From: Lachnospiraceae bacterium
Lineage (GTDB): Bacteria; Bacillota; Clostridia; Lachnospirales; Lachnospiraceae
Assembly: GCA_003447895.1 (NCBI GenBank)
Contig: DLYC01000180.1
Location: forward strand, 1-8,808
Direction: 5' to 3'
Length of the DNA stretch: 8,808 bases
Within the stretch, counting starts at the first letter, position 1. The number at the start of each line of letters is the position of its first letter. Positions 1 to 6,842 of this stretch are shown here, in pieces. The notes under the pieces were generated by a model. That model was not told the origin of the DNA. It searched no databases and saw only the letters and a list, made by a program, of their open reading frames with translations. The position numbers and the translations under genes are program-made.

Positions 1-1175
1 CGCTCCGGGTTCAGGAAGCGCTCAAAGAGAAGGCTGTACTTGATCGGGTCAATATCGGTGATGTGAAGGCAGTAGGCCACAATGCTCCCCGCGGCGCTCC
101 CCCTGCCGGGCCCGACCATGATGTCGTGTTCCCTGGAGAAATTGATGTAGTCCCACACGATCAGGAAGTAGTCCACATAGCCCATCTGGCGGATCGTGCC
201 AAGCTCATAGTCCATTCTCTCCCGGAGCGTCCCGTCGTCCTCCGGATACCGCTCCTTCATACCGTCGTCGCAGAGTTTGTTGAGATAGGTCCAGGAATCA
301 TACCCCTCCGGCACATCGAAGTGCGGGAGTTTGGTCACGCCGAATTCGATCTCGACGTTGCAGCGCTCCGCGATCCGGTGGGTGTTGTCCAGCGCCTCCT
401 GGGCATACGGAAACAGGGCGCGCATCTCCTCTTCGCTTTTTACGAAGAACTGCCCGCCCGGGTACCGCATCCGGTTCTCATCCGAGAGCTTCTTGCCGGT
501 CTGAATGCATAGCAGAATATCGTGCGCCTCTACATCGTCGGCATAGGTATAGTGTATGTCGTTGGTGGCGACCAGAGGGATCCCCAGCCGGCTGCTCATG
601 GACATGAGCGCCATGTTGACCTTCTGCTGGTCCTTGTAGCCGTGGTCCTGCAGTTCCAGGAAGAAATTTCCCTCGCCGAAGATATCCAGGTACTTGAGCG
701 CGGCCTTCTCCGCCGCCGGAAGGTCATCCCTCACAATATTACGCGCGATCTCTCCGGCAAGGCATGCGCTGCAGGCAATGATCCCCTCGTGGAACTCCCG
801 AAGGAGCGCCTCGTCCACCCTGGGTTTGTAGTAATAGCCTTCGGTGAACGACCGGCTCACGATCTTCATCAGGTTTCCGTAACCCTTGTTGTTCTCCGCA
901 AGGAGGATCAGATGATAGTAGCGGTCTTCGCCCGCGCCCTGTTCTCTGTCAAAGCGCGACCCCGGAGCGACGTAGACCTCGCAGCCGATGATCGGCTTGA
1001 TCCCGTTCGCCCTGGCCTCTTTATAAAAATCGATCACGCCGTACATGACGCCGTGATCGGTGATTGCCGCGCTGTCCATGCCCAGTTCCCTGACGCGCTT
1101 TACATACTCTTTGATCTTATTGGAGCCGTCCAGCAGCGAGTACTCGGTGTGGACGTGCAAATGTGTAAATGCCAT
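1..1175 (-). CDS. dnaE: DNA polymerase III alpha subunit DnaE, N-terminal part (3' end outside window)
   Basis: This is the replicative or lesion-tolerant polymerase subunit that extends DNA 3' ends; clostridia usually carry it beside PolC. I read 391 residues from the ATG at 1175 to the window edge. Members of the family are usually about 1,150 residues, so roughly a third is present. Residues 1-270 are a PHP domain: HLHVH at 5-9, TDH at 39-41, GCEVY at 64-68, YYH at 86-88 and NDIH at 205-208. These keep the usual metal ligands. The polymerase domain begins after this, with the conserved [10 protein letters not shown] at 355-364. The window ends at [10 protein letters not shown], just before the expected catalytic aspartate motif, which therefore cannot be checked. 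The start is supported by a GTGAGG Shine-Dalgarno a few bases upstream, inside the end of ispD, and lies 6 bp after the ispD stop. It is probably the last visible gene of the tsaE operon. Confidence 0.97.
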   Translation of the reverse strand, partial: MAFTHLHVHTEYSLLDGSNKIKEYVKRVRELGMDSAAITDHGVMYGVIDFYKEARANGIKPIIGCEVYVAPGSRFDREQGAGEDRYYHLILLAENNKGYGNLMKIVSRSFTEGYYYKPRVDEALLREFHEGIIACSACLAGEIARNIVRDDLPAAEKAALKYLDIFGEGNFFLELQDHGYKDQQKVNMALMSMSSRLGIPLVATNDIHYTYADDVEAHDILLCIQTGKKLSDENRMRYPGGQFFVKSEEEMRALFPYAQEALDNTHRIAERCNVEIEFGVTKLPHFDVPEGYDSWTYLNKLCDDGMKERYPEDDGTLRERMDYELGTIRQMGYVDYFLIVWDYINFSREHDIMVGPGRGSAAGSIVAYCLHITDIDPIKYSLLFERFLNPE

Positions 1176-1181
1176 ACTGCC

Positions 1182-1949
1182 TCACTGTTTTTCTTTCAGA
1201 TACGCGAAGACGGTGACAAGATCCTCCGGAGTTGTGACTTTGATATTTCGGTAGGACGCCTTGACAAGCTTGACCCTGCAGCCCGTGAAAGACTCCACGA
1301 CCATGGCATCATCCGTGATGATCACACCTTTCCTTCGAAGATCGTCATAGGAGACCACCATCTTTTCGTAGGCCTCCCGGATCATCCCAAATTCAAAGAC
1401 CTGGGGCGTCTGGACGATCCAGACATCCCTGCGGTTGGGCGTTCTTGCGACAAACCCTTCCGGATCCGCGATCTTGACCGTATCCTTGGAAGGGACGCCG
1501 GCGACGCAGGCTTTGTGGATCCTGACCTCATCGTAGAGGCGCCTCAGGGCATCCTCCTCGATGAAGGGACGGGCTGTGTCGTGAATAAACACGTAGTCAC
1601 ACGGCCAGTCGATGACCTGAAGTCCCTTGTGGACGGAAAAGCAGCGCTCGCTTCCGCCCGCGATGATCCGGCGGACCTTCTTTCCCAGCCCGCAGACGTC
1701 GATCTTCTCCCGGCAGAGCGCCTCATCTCCCTCCGGTACGGTGATCACAATGTCCGTAATAAAGGCACAATTATCCATTGTCGCCAGTGAATACGTAAAA
1801 AGCGGCATGCCTTCCAGGTCCAGATACTGCTTGCGGGTGTTTCCGCCCATCCGAAGTCCCTGTCCGGCAGCCAGAAGAACCGCTGTACAGCGTTCAGTGC
1901 TCCGGCTTCCCTGCTGCTCTTTGGATTGGCTATTCAAGTGATCTCTCAT
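1182..1949 (-). CDS. ispD: 2-C-methyl-D-erythritol 4-phosphate cytidylyltransferase IspD
   Basis: IspD joins CTP and methylerythritol 4-phosphate to give CDP-methylerythritol, the third step of the non-mevalonate isoprenoid pathway, in the cytoplasm. The protein is 255 residues, slightly longer than the usual 225-240 because of about 20 extra N-terminal residues. Visible motifs are the nucleotide-binding [10 protein letters not shown] at 26-35 with Lys40, IHDTARPF at 122-129, DTVK at 156-159, TPNR with Arg173, TPQ at 181-183, TDDA at 212-215 and [10 protein letters not shown] at 235-244 with Lys237. Position 125 is Thr where most relatives have Gly or Ala (HDGARP); this is mild. An open frame continues upstream to 2033, but I chose the ATG at 1949 because it forms an ATGA overlap with the tsaD stop and has GGGGGAG just upstream. 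That suggests translational coupling to tsaD. Only an IspD domain is present, with no IspF fusion. Confidence 0.95.
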   Translation of the reverse strand: MRDHLNSQSKEQQGSRSTERCTAVLLAAGQGLRMGGNTRKQYLDLEGMPLFTYSLATMDNCAFITDIVITVPEGDEALCREKIDVCGLGKKVRRIIAGGSERCFSVHKGLQVIDWPCDYVFIHDTARPFIEEDALRRLYDEVRIHKACVAGVPSKDTVKIADPEGFVARTPNRRDVWIVQTPQVFEFGMIREAYEKMVVSYDDLRRKGVIITDDAMVVESFTGCRVKLVKASYRNIKVTTPEDLVTVFAYLKEKQ

Positions 1950-2974
1950 CTCTCCCCCAGTCTCAGCCCGGGCTTGGCATTCAGGTCCAGGCCGCTTCGT
2001 ATGCCTTTGATATACTCGTAGTAAGCGGCACATCCGATCATCGCCGCATTGTCAGTGCACAGGATCGGCGGAGGGCAGTAGAATGCCACCCCTCTCTCGG
2101 AACATGCCTTTTCCATTGCCGCTCTGAGTGCGGTATTGGAGGCTACGCCTCCCGCGAGCGCAAATTTCGTCAAATGAAACTCTTCTACAGCCCACATCGC
2201 GTGGGACACCAGGACATCCACCACTGCCTGCTGAAACGAAGCTGCCACGTCCGGCACGCTGATCTGTATATTCTTCATTTTACATGTATTGAGATAATTG
2301 AGCACGGCGGATTTCATGCCGCTGAAGCTGAAATCATACCGCGATCCGGCGACCTTTCCCCTGGGGAAGTCTATGGCCCGGGGATTTCCCTCCCTGGAGA
2401 CCTTGTCGATCTTGGGGCCTCCCGGATATCCCAGGCCGATCTCCCTCGCCACTTTGTCAAAGGCTTCGCCCGCCGCGTCGTCCTGCGTCCTTCCCAGGAT
2501 CTCATATTCCCCGTAGTCCTTTACGAGCACCAGGTGCGTGTGTCCGCCGGAGACCACCAGGCACGCGAAGGGAGGCTCGAGCTCCTTGTCCGCGATATAG
2601 TTGGCACTGATGTGTCCCTCGATGTGGTGGACGCCGATCAGCGGGATCCCGGTCGCGAAGCTGAGCGCCTTGGCCTCGGAGACGCCGATCAGAAGAGGAC
2701 CGACCAGTCCCGGTCCGTATGTCACGGCAATCGCATCCATGTCCTGAAGGCTCTTTCCCGCCTGTGAGAGGCCTTCTCTCACGACCTGGTTGATCCTCTC
2801 CGTGTGCTTTCTCGAAGCGATCTCCGGCACGACGCCGCCGTACAGCGTGTGGATGTCGATCTGGGAAGAGATCACATTGGAGAGCACTTCCCTTCCGTTT
2901 ACCACAACCGAGGCAGCCGTCTCATCGCAGCTGGATTCAATTGCCAAAATATTGATATCCTTCTCTATACTCAT
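1946..2974 (-). CDS. tsaD: tRNA t6A37 threonylcarbamoyltransferase subunit TsaD
   Basis: TsaD is the catalytic subunit that moves the threonylcarbamoyl group from threonylcarbamoyl-AMP to A37 of tRNAs reading ANN codons. It works with TsaB and TsaE, both encoded upstream in the same run. The 342 residues match the usual 335-345. Motifs in order are the ASKHA-fold start [12 protein letters not shown] at 9-20, [12 protein letters not shown] at 46-57, [10 protein letters not shown] at 86-95, the metal site HHIEGH with His117 and His121, [10 protein letters not shown] at 141-150, AGEAFDK at 168-174, the nucleotide loop AGGVASN at 274-280, and CTDNAAMI at 306-313 with the third metal ligand Asp308. 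The start at 2974 gives a normal family N-terminus, but its Shine-Dalgarno is weak (a GAAG about 9 nt upstream). An AGGA overlapping the rnz stop is too far away. The gene begins 18 bp after rnz and overlaps ispD by 4 nt. Confidence 0.98.
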   Translation of the reverse strand: MSIEKDINILAIESSCDETAASVVVNGREVLSNVISSQIDIHTLYGGVVPEIASRKHTERINQVVREGLSQAGKSLQDMDAIAVTYGPGLVGPLLIGVSEAKALSFATGIPLIGVHHIEGHISANYIADKELEPPFACLVVSGGHTHLVLVKDYGEYEILGRTQDDAAGEAFDKVAREIGLGYPGGPKIDKVSREGNPRAIDFPRGKVAGSRYDFSFSGMKSAVLNYLNTCKMKNIQISVPDVAASFQQAVVDVLVSHAMWAVEEFHLTKFALAGGVASNTALRAAMEKACSERGVAFYCPPPILCTDNAAMIGCAAYYEYIKGIRSGLDLNAKPGLRLGER

Positions 2975-2992
2975 AAGCCGTTACTTCTATTC

Positions 2993-3913
2993 CTACTCGT
3001 TGTCAAATCTCAGTTCTGTGCTCTTCCCGTCCTTTCCGGGCGCCGCCGCGGGAAAGATCTTCCATACAGCGGGCATAAATTCTTCGGGATGGATCAGGGA
3101 AGGGCTGTAATGCGTAAGCCACATCTCAGAGGGCTTTGCCTTCGCGGCGATCCCGGCGGCCTCAGAGAACGTCATGTGCTTGTGTTCCTTGGCCTTCTGC
3201 AGCTTGTCCGCTTCTCCGTACATCCCTTCGCAGATGAAGAGGTCCGCGCCTTCCGCCGCCTTGAGAGCTCCCTCACAGGGACGCGTATCCGTGCAGTACC
3301 CCACTTTCAGGCCCTTTCTGGAAGGGCCAAGGACCATGTCCGGCGTGAGGATCCCGTCCTCAGTCTCGATCGTTTCCCCTTTCTGGAGCCTGTTCCAGTA
3401 TGGTTTGGGAATTCCCAGGGCAGTCGCCTTTTCCACATCAAATTTCCCGATGCGGTCCAGCGTCATCCAGTAGCAGTAGCAGGTCACATTGTGATTTACG
3501 CGGTGCGCGTGGATCGTGAACTCCTTCTCGCCCGGAAGTGAGAAGGATTCTTCCTGCTCCCGGATCTCCCTGAACTGAATCTCGAAGGGAAGCTCCGGCG
3601 CGATCACGCGGAGCGAATTAACGACCTTTTCCACCCCTCTGGGCCCTGCGATCAGAAGGGGCTCCGTTCTCTCCGCGTTCCCCATGGTGAGCAGAAGGCC
3701 CGGAAGGCCGCTGATGTGGTCCGCGTGAAAATGGGTGAACAGGATCAGGTCGATGGGCTTGGGGCTCCAGCCCTTTCGCCGAAGGGCCATCTGCGTGCCC
3801 TCGCCGCAGTCGATCAGAATGCTCTTTCCCTTATAGCGAACCATCAGGGATGTCAAATAGCGATAGGGCAGGGGCATCATGCCGCCCGACCCGAGTAAAC
3901 AAACATCGATCAT
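2993..3913 (-). CDS. rnz: ribonuclease Z (tRNA 3' processing endonuclease)
   Basis: RNase Z is a zinc metallo-beta-lactamase-fold nuclease that cuts tRNA precursors lacking an encoded CCA just after the discriminator base. The 306 residues match the short bacterial form. The zinc motif THFHADH has His61, His63, Asp65 and His66. The other expected ligands are His141 in VNHNV, Asp209 in CTDTRP and His268 in LTHYSP. The stretch around 155-180 (KFDVEKATALGIP, then LQKGE) corresponds to the flexible exosite arm that grips the tRNA elbow and separates true RNase Z from other family members. The usual HST box reads HMT at 246-248; from memory this also occurs in clostridial relatives. The ATG at 3913 has GAGG about 6 nt upstream and lies 15 bp after rimI. 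Its place between rimI and tsaD puts a tRNA-processing enzyme inside a tRNA-modification gene set. A different hydrolase of this fold is possible but unlikely given the exosite. Confidence 0.93.
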   Translation of the reverse strand: MIDVCLLGSGGMMPLPYRYLTSLMVRYKGKSILIDCGEGTQMALRRKGWSPKPIDLILFTHFHADHISGLPGLLLTMGNAERTEPLLIAGPRGVEKVVNSLRVIAPELPFEIQFREIREQEESFSLPGEKEFTIHAHRVNHNVTCYCYWMTLDRIGKFDVEKATALGIPKPYWNRLQKGETIETEDGILTPDMVLGPSRKGLKVGYCTDTRPCEGALKAAEGADLFICEGMYGEADKLQKAKEHKHMTFSEAAGIAAKAKPSEMWLTHYSPSLIHPEEFMPAVWKIFPAAAPGKDGKSTELRFDNE

Positions 3914-3928
3914 AGATACCTCACATGG

Positions 3929-4414
3929 TCACGGCAGGGAGAGCTCTCTCTTCCACATGATCAGAGCGTCCTCGACAGGATTTTCATAAAACCCCGTCCT
4001 GATCCCTTCCGTGCGAAATCCCAGTTTCTGATAGAGCGCGATAGCCGGCCTGTTTCCGGCCCGCACTTCCAGTGTAAAAGCAGACATGCCGCTCCGCGCG
4101 GATTCGTCAAGGAGCGTTGTGAGCATACGCGCCCCGATCCCGAATCCGCGGTGCTCCGGAAGGACCGCCACATTGGTGATCTCGCCCTCTCCCATGATGT
4201 CCCGTACGCCGCACTCGCCGATAATGAAACGGCTTCCGTCTTTTCGGAGGATCTCCGCCACATAGTAGTGGGCATACGGAAGAAGGAGCGTCGCGTGAAA
4301 GACCTCTTCGGACCACGCGTCCGCAAAGCACGCTCTCTCCACGGTCAGGACCTGTGGGATATCCTCTGTTGTCATTGTGCGGATCACCAGCTTATCGCCG
4401 CTCTCTCTCATCAT
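3929..4414 (-). CDS. rimI: ribosomal protein S18-alanine N-acetyltransferase RimI
   Basis: RimI is a GNAT-fold enzyme that uses acetyl-CoA to acetylate the N-terminal alanine of ribosomal protein S18; some homologues act on other N-termini. From the chosen start the protein is 161 residues, close to the usual 145-160. Visible are the N-terminal IRTMTTEDIPQV, the strand ITNVAVLPEHRG at 79-90, the acetyl-CoA pyrophosphate loop HRGFGIGA at 88-95, and LEVRAGNRPAIALYQKLGF at 115-133 followed by YENPVEDALIM at 143-153, all typical of RimI. Two adjacent ATGs at 4414 and 4411 are possible. I took the first, one base after the tsaB stop, with AAGGTG about 10 nt upstream. An open frame runs back to 4498, but that part overlaps tsaB and does not resemble RimI. 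RimI is often adjacent to tsaB and tsaD in Firmicutes, which supports the call over a generic GNAT. Confidence 0.92.
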   Translation of the reverse strand: MMRESGDKLVIRTMTTEDIPQVLTVERACFADAWSEEVFHATLLLPYAHYYVAEILRKDGSRFIIGECGVRDIMGEGEITNVAVLPEHRGFGIGARMLTTLLDESARSGMSAFTLEVRAGNRPAIALYQKLGFRTEGIRTGFYENPVEDALIMWKRELSLP

Positions 4415-4415
4415 C

Positions 4416-5150
4416 TTACACAAACACCTTGTAGTTTCGTTTGTCCCCGCGCTCGCGCTCCGCCTGGGGGACTCTGAGATACTCCGGCCTGAAATCATCC
4501 GCGCTCACAAGGGCCGCCGCCCCCTTCTCTTCGTAGATCTGAGCCGCCAGCACGGCTGTCGAAGCTGCCCTCTGCCGGTTCATATGCGCGGGCGCGATCA
4601 GATAGGGCACGCGCATCTGATCCCGAAGCGCCGCCTCATTTACGGGCACGCCGTCTCCGAGAAAGATCACTTCCCTGCCTGTCTCGTCGGAGAGCTCACA
4701 GAGCCTGTTCGTGATCTCGGACAGCGCGGTCACGCACTGGGGCACGATGACATCGAGGCGCTCTCTGTTTTGGTAAATTCCCGTGTAGACCTGCTGCCTT
4801 CTGGCATCCATGAGCGGGCAGATCAGCCGGTCCGTGCCGAAAATATTCGCGGCGAGGGAATCCACCGTCGGAACCGGAAGGATGGGCTTTTCCAGCGCAA
4901 GTCCAAGTCCCTTCACCGTTGCCGCCCCGATCCTGAGTCCCGTGAAGGATCCGGGTCCCTTCGTCACAGCGATAAAATCGACAGATGAAAGGTCCAGGTC
5001 CACCATATTCTTCATCTCGGAGAGCATCGGGACAAGGCTCTGGGAGTGTTTCTTTTTGTACTGCACACTGTACTCGGCCGTCAGGATCCCGTCCTCATAC
5101 AGGGCACATCCGGCCACCGGGCCGGAAGCTTCAATTGCAAGAATTTTCAT
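4416..5150 (-). CDS. tsaB: tRNA t6A37 biosynthesis subunit TsaB (YeaZ)
   Basis: TsaB is the non-catalytic ASKHA-fold partner that dimerises with TsaD and lets TsaE bind, and it is needed for t6A formation in bacteria. The protein is 244 residues, near the usual 225-245. It begins MKILAIEASGPVAGCALYEDG, with the small-residue replacement of the TsaD metal and catalytic signature typical of YeaZ. It carries the family hallmark GPGSFTGLRIG at about 65-75, then PLMDARRQQVYTG at about 111-123. No HxxxH metal motif is present, as expected for a degenerate paralogue of TsaD. The ATG at 5150 has AAGGA about 9 nt upstream and is 36 bp after tsaE. The TAA stop is one base before rimI. The C-terminal end is basic and charged (ERERGDKRNYK) and looks normal for the family. 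Confidence 0.96.
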   Translation of the reverse strand: MKILAIEASGPVAGCALYEDGILTAEYSVQYKKKHSQSLVPMLSEMKNMVDLDLSSVDFIAVTKGPGSFTGLRIGAATVKGLGLALEKPILPVPTVDSLAANIFGTDRLICPLMDARRQQVYTGIYQNRERLDVIVPQCVTALSEITNRLCELSDETGREVIFLGDGVPVNEAALRDQMRVPYLIAPAHMNRQRAASTAVLAAQIYEEKGAAALVSADDFRPEYLRVPQAERERGDKRNYKVFV

Positions 5151-5186
5151 ATATCAGTCCTTATGGGAATACCCGCTGCCCGGATC

Positions 5187-5633
5187 TCAGTCTTTTCCGG
5201 CGATCACGGCGATCCTGCGGTACTCCGTTCCTTTCTCGAGGTCCTTGCTGATCATGACTGTGACAGTCTCCTCCGGCAGGATCTCCTCGATCCTTCCCGC
5301 CCATTCGATCAGGCACACGCCGTCTCCGTACACATAGTCGTCGAAGCCGACCTCCTCCATCTCTTCGGGCTCCTCGATTCTGTAGACGTCGAAGTGGTAC
5401 AGGGGGATCCTTCCCTCCTCATAGATCTGGAGGATCGTAAACGTGGGAGAATTCACCGGCTCCCCGATCCCGAGCCCTCTGGCAAACCCTTTGGTAAATA
5501 CGGTCTTTCCCACGCCAAGATCGCCGATCAGGGCATAGACCTGTCCCGGCGCTGCTTTCTGTGCCATCTCATAGGCAAACTTTTCAGTGTCTTCCATGGA
5601 AGACGATTCAAATATTTCAATCACTTTTTTCAT
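5187..5633 (-). CDS. tsaE: tRNA t6A37 biosynthesis ATPase TsaE
   Basis: TsaE is a P-loop ATPase that binds the TsaB-TsaD dimer and drives turnover of the t6A reaction. The protein is 148 residues, within the usual 140-160. Walker A is GDLGVGKT at 37-44. SPTFTI at 62-67, YHFDVYRI at 79-86 and LIEWAGRI at 108-115 are the conserved switch, Walker B and tryptophan motifs of the family. I chose the ATG at 5633 because it gives the standard MKKVIEI start and nothing upstream looks like the family. The frame stays open to 5702, into the intergenic hairpin. There is no good Shine-Dalgarno: only GTAAG adjoins the start, and the short dyad CAATT(N7)AATTG lies at 5639-5655. It is probably the first gene of the tsaE-to-dnaE operon, driven by the promoter at 5728-5755. 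Confidence 0.96.
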   Translation of the reverse strand: MKKVIEIFESSSMEDTEKFAYEMAQKAAPGQVYALIGDLGVGKTVFTKGFARGLGIGEPVNSPTFTILQIYEEGRIPLYHFDVYRIEEPEEMEEVGFDDYVYGDGVCLIEWAGRIEEILPEETVTVMISKDLEKGTEYRRIAVIAGKD

Positions 5634-5701
5634 ACTTACAATTATTTCACAATTGAGTCCCGAAAGGAAGTACCAAATCCTCCCCTTCCCCGGAAGCAAC
5701 A

Positions 5702-5727
5702 AGGAGCGCCGCAGTCGCAGCGCTCCT
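5702..5727 (-). terminator. Hairpin after ribU, possible weak intrinsic terminator
   Basis: AGGAGCGC and GCGCTCCT form a perfect 8-bp GC-rich stem around a 10-nt loop. On the minus strand it is followed by TTGTTGCTT, a broken U-tract, so termination would be partial. It lies 36 bp after the ribU stop and directly abuts the -10 box of the candidate tsaE promoter. The stem is clear. The terminator role is inferred; the hairpin could instead be a 5' leader structure. Confidence 0.5.
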
Positions 5728-5755
5728 ATAATATCACATTTTCAGTATCTGTAAA
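5728..5755 (-). promoter_or_regulatory. Candidate sigma-A promoter for the tsaE-to-dnaE operon
   Basis: On the minus strand a TTTACA -35 box (5750-5755) and a TATTAT -10 box (5728-5733) are separated by 16 bp, with a TG one base before the -10 (extended -10). The start point would fall near 5721-5723, inside the 5' arm of the adjacent hairpin, leaving a leader of about 88 nt. It sits 7 bp beyond the ribU stop, and I found no better promoter in the ribU-tsaE gap. Confidence 0.6.
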
Positions 5756-5762
5756 GAAGGCA

Positions 5763-6518
5763 TCACTCCGAAGCTCTTACGCTCTGGTGCCCGGAGTTCC
5801 CGTATTTGATGATAGGGCTGATCTGCTTGTAGATCAGCATCGTGAGCGCGGAGATTCCGACACCCTTTATGATATTGATCGGTGCCACCATAAGGATCAC
5901 GAAGCTTGTCAGGTCCTTGACGCCTGCGTTGATCGCGGAGCCCATGCCCAGGATCGCGTCCAGAGGCATTCCGAAGAGCTTGGAGAAGGTGGGGAGAAGG
6001 TATACGGCGTTGAACCATGAGCCGAACACGGTCATGACAACGGTTCCCACCGCGCAGCCGATCAGCGCGCTTCTCTTGGATTTGTGGAACTGATAGACCA
6101 CGGAAGCGGGAAGTACCAGCATGCAGCCGATCAGGAAGTTTGCCAGATCTCCCACAAAAGCTGTCGACGTGGACTTGAGGACCAGCTTTACGATCTCCTT
6201 GATAAACTCCACCAGAACGCCGGCCACCGGGCCGAACGCAAATCCCGCGATCAGAGCGGGCAGCTCGCTGAAGTCGAGCTTATAAAACGAGGGCGCGATC
6301 GGAAGCGCAAAGTCGAAGCAGTACAAAATACCTGAGATAGCCGAGAACATGCCGATCATGACCACTTTTCTGGTCGCCAGTACCCTGTCTGTGTCGCCGT
6401 TTCTCTTCTTGGCGATCTTCTCAAGCACATAGGCAACCGCCACGACCGCAAATACCGTCAGAAGGCATACGCCTACAAAGCTCGCGTTCTCTTTCACTGC
6501 ATCCAAAAATCCATTCAT
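5763..6518 (-). CDS. ribU: Riboflavin ECF transporter substrate-binding (S) subunit RibU
   Basis: RibU is the membrane subunit that binds riboflavin outside the cell and, with the shared EcfA, EcfA' and EcfT energising module, imports it. The module is not in this window. The 251 residues are very hydrophobic. The six-helix core starts near residue 50 and carries RibU-like motifs: FSAISG in the first core helix, KLDFSELP at 80-87, VGDLANF at 122-128, FNAVYLLP at 169-176 and APINIIKGVG at 212-221. The upstream FMN riboswitch independently points to flavin transport. The protein is longer than many RibU (about 190-210 residues) because of an extra N-terminal membrane segment at about 13-33 followed by the basic stretch EKIAKKR. 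The ATG at 6518 has a near-perfect AAGGAGG about 8 nt upstream. It is transcribed alone or with partial read-through into tsaE. Another flavin or roseoflavin-like substrate cannot be excluded. Confidence 0.9.
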   Translation of the reverse strand: MNGFLDAVKENASFVGVCLLTVFAVVAVAYVLEKIAKKRNGDTDRVLATRKVVMIGMFSAISGILYCFDFALPIAPSFYKLDFSELPALIAGFAFGPVAGVLVEFIKEIVKLVLKSTSTAFVGDLANFLIGCMLVLPASVVYQFHKSKRSALIGCAVGTVVMTVFGSWFNAVYLLPTFSKLFGMPLDAILGMGSAINAGVKDLTSFVILMVAPINIIKGVGISALTMLIYKQISPIIKYGNSGHQSVRASE

Positions 6519-6524
6519 AGTACT

Positions 6525-6571
6525 TTCCTCCTTTTCCTGTGTTTCCGGACTTTAGGTCTCATACGGAGGAA
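6525..6571 (-). promoter_or_regulatory. Possible Shine-Dalgarno/anti-Shine-Dalgarno pair in the ribU leader
   Basis: The ribU leader contains UUCCUCC (6565-6571), an exact 7-nt complement of GGAGGAA (6525-6531), the ribU ribosome binding site, with 33 nt between them. Just upstream, GGGAA could compete for the same UUCCU. Pairing would hide the ribosome binding site. The complementarity is visible directly. A role in translation control is inference, and a chance match is possible. Confidence 0.35.
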
Positions 6572-6601
6572 TCTGCGCCATCCTTCCCTTCTGCAGAAGT
6601 C

Positions 6602-6636
6602 AAAAAAAGCCCGCACACCTTGGATGTGTGCGGGGC
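6602..6636 (-). terminator. Intrinsic terminator of the FMN riboswitch expression platform
   Basis: On the minus strand CCCGCACAC and GTGTGCGGG form a 9-bp stem with a short loop, followed by a C and seven T residues. It lies about 73 nt downstream of the FMN aptamer and about 85 nt before ribU, where an FMN-controlled terminator belongs. The terminator's CAUCCA can pair with UGGAUG at the 3' edge of the aptamer, a possible antiterminator of 6 bp. That last point is inference. Confidence 0.9.
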
Positions 6637-6708
6637 ATAATGACATACACGAACAAAGAGACAGGATCCGGAACCAATTCCGATATCACTGCATAAAACC
6701 TGAAGTTT

Positions 6709-6817
6709 GTTCTTCCATCCAGACTATACTGTTGGTCCCGGACTTTCACCGAATCAACCGCCGAAGCGGGTCGCGGACTTTACCGCCAGTAGGGAATTTC
6801 ACCCTGCCCCGAAAAAC
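6709..6817 (-). promoter_or_regulatory. FMN riboswitch (RFN element) aptamer
   Basis: The minus strand carries the classic conserved RFN blocks in order: TTCGGGGCAGGGTGAAATTC, CCTACTGGCGGTAAAGTCCG, then a variable arm closed by CCGCTTCGGCGG, then GGTGAAAGTCC, AGTATAGTCTGGATGGAAGA. The closing helix P1 pairs GTTTTTC (6811-6817) with GAAGAAC (6709-6715). When FMN is plentiful it should favour the downstream terminator and switch ribU off. The aptamer begins about 20 nt after the predicted transcription start of the promoter at 6843-6871. Confidence 0.97.
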
Positions 6818-6842
6818 ATCATGGCTATTCAATTGCATTCTT

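Noticed and set aside
522..1790. A 422-codon open frame on the plus strand opposite dnaE and ispD.
   Set aside because: It lies antisense to two clearly recognised genes, crosses their boundary, resembles no family I know, and has no ribosome binding site. It is a shadow of GC-rich codon use.
1950..2033. A longer IspD start, adding 28 residues within tsaD.
   Set aside because: It overlaps conserved tsaD coding sequence. The extension is unlike IspD, and the ATG at 1949 has the ATGA coupling and a good ribosome binding site.
2804..3541. A plus-strand open frame opposite tsaD and rnz; similar ones at 2174-2767, 4377-4988 and 6934-7746.
   Set aside because: All are antisense shadows over conserved minus-strand genes with intact catalytic motifs; none shows family motifs or a ribosome binding site.
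4415..4498. A longer RimI start adding 28 residues within the tsaB end.
   Set aside because: The added residues are a frame shadow of tsaB and unlike RimI; the start next to the tsaB stop fits the family length.
5046..6020. A 324-codon plus-strand open frame crossing tsaB, tsaE and ribU.
   Set aside because: It runs antisense through three recognised genes and their control region and has no recognisable domain. The minus-strand genes explain the sequence fully.
6602..6636. Reading the GC-rich hairpin as a plus-strand terminator.
   Set aside because: On the plus strand it is followed by ATAATGAC, not a T-tract. The T-run is on the minus strand, and no plus-strand gene exists.
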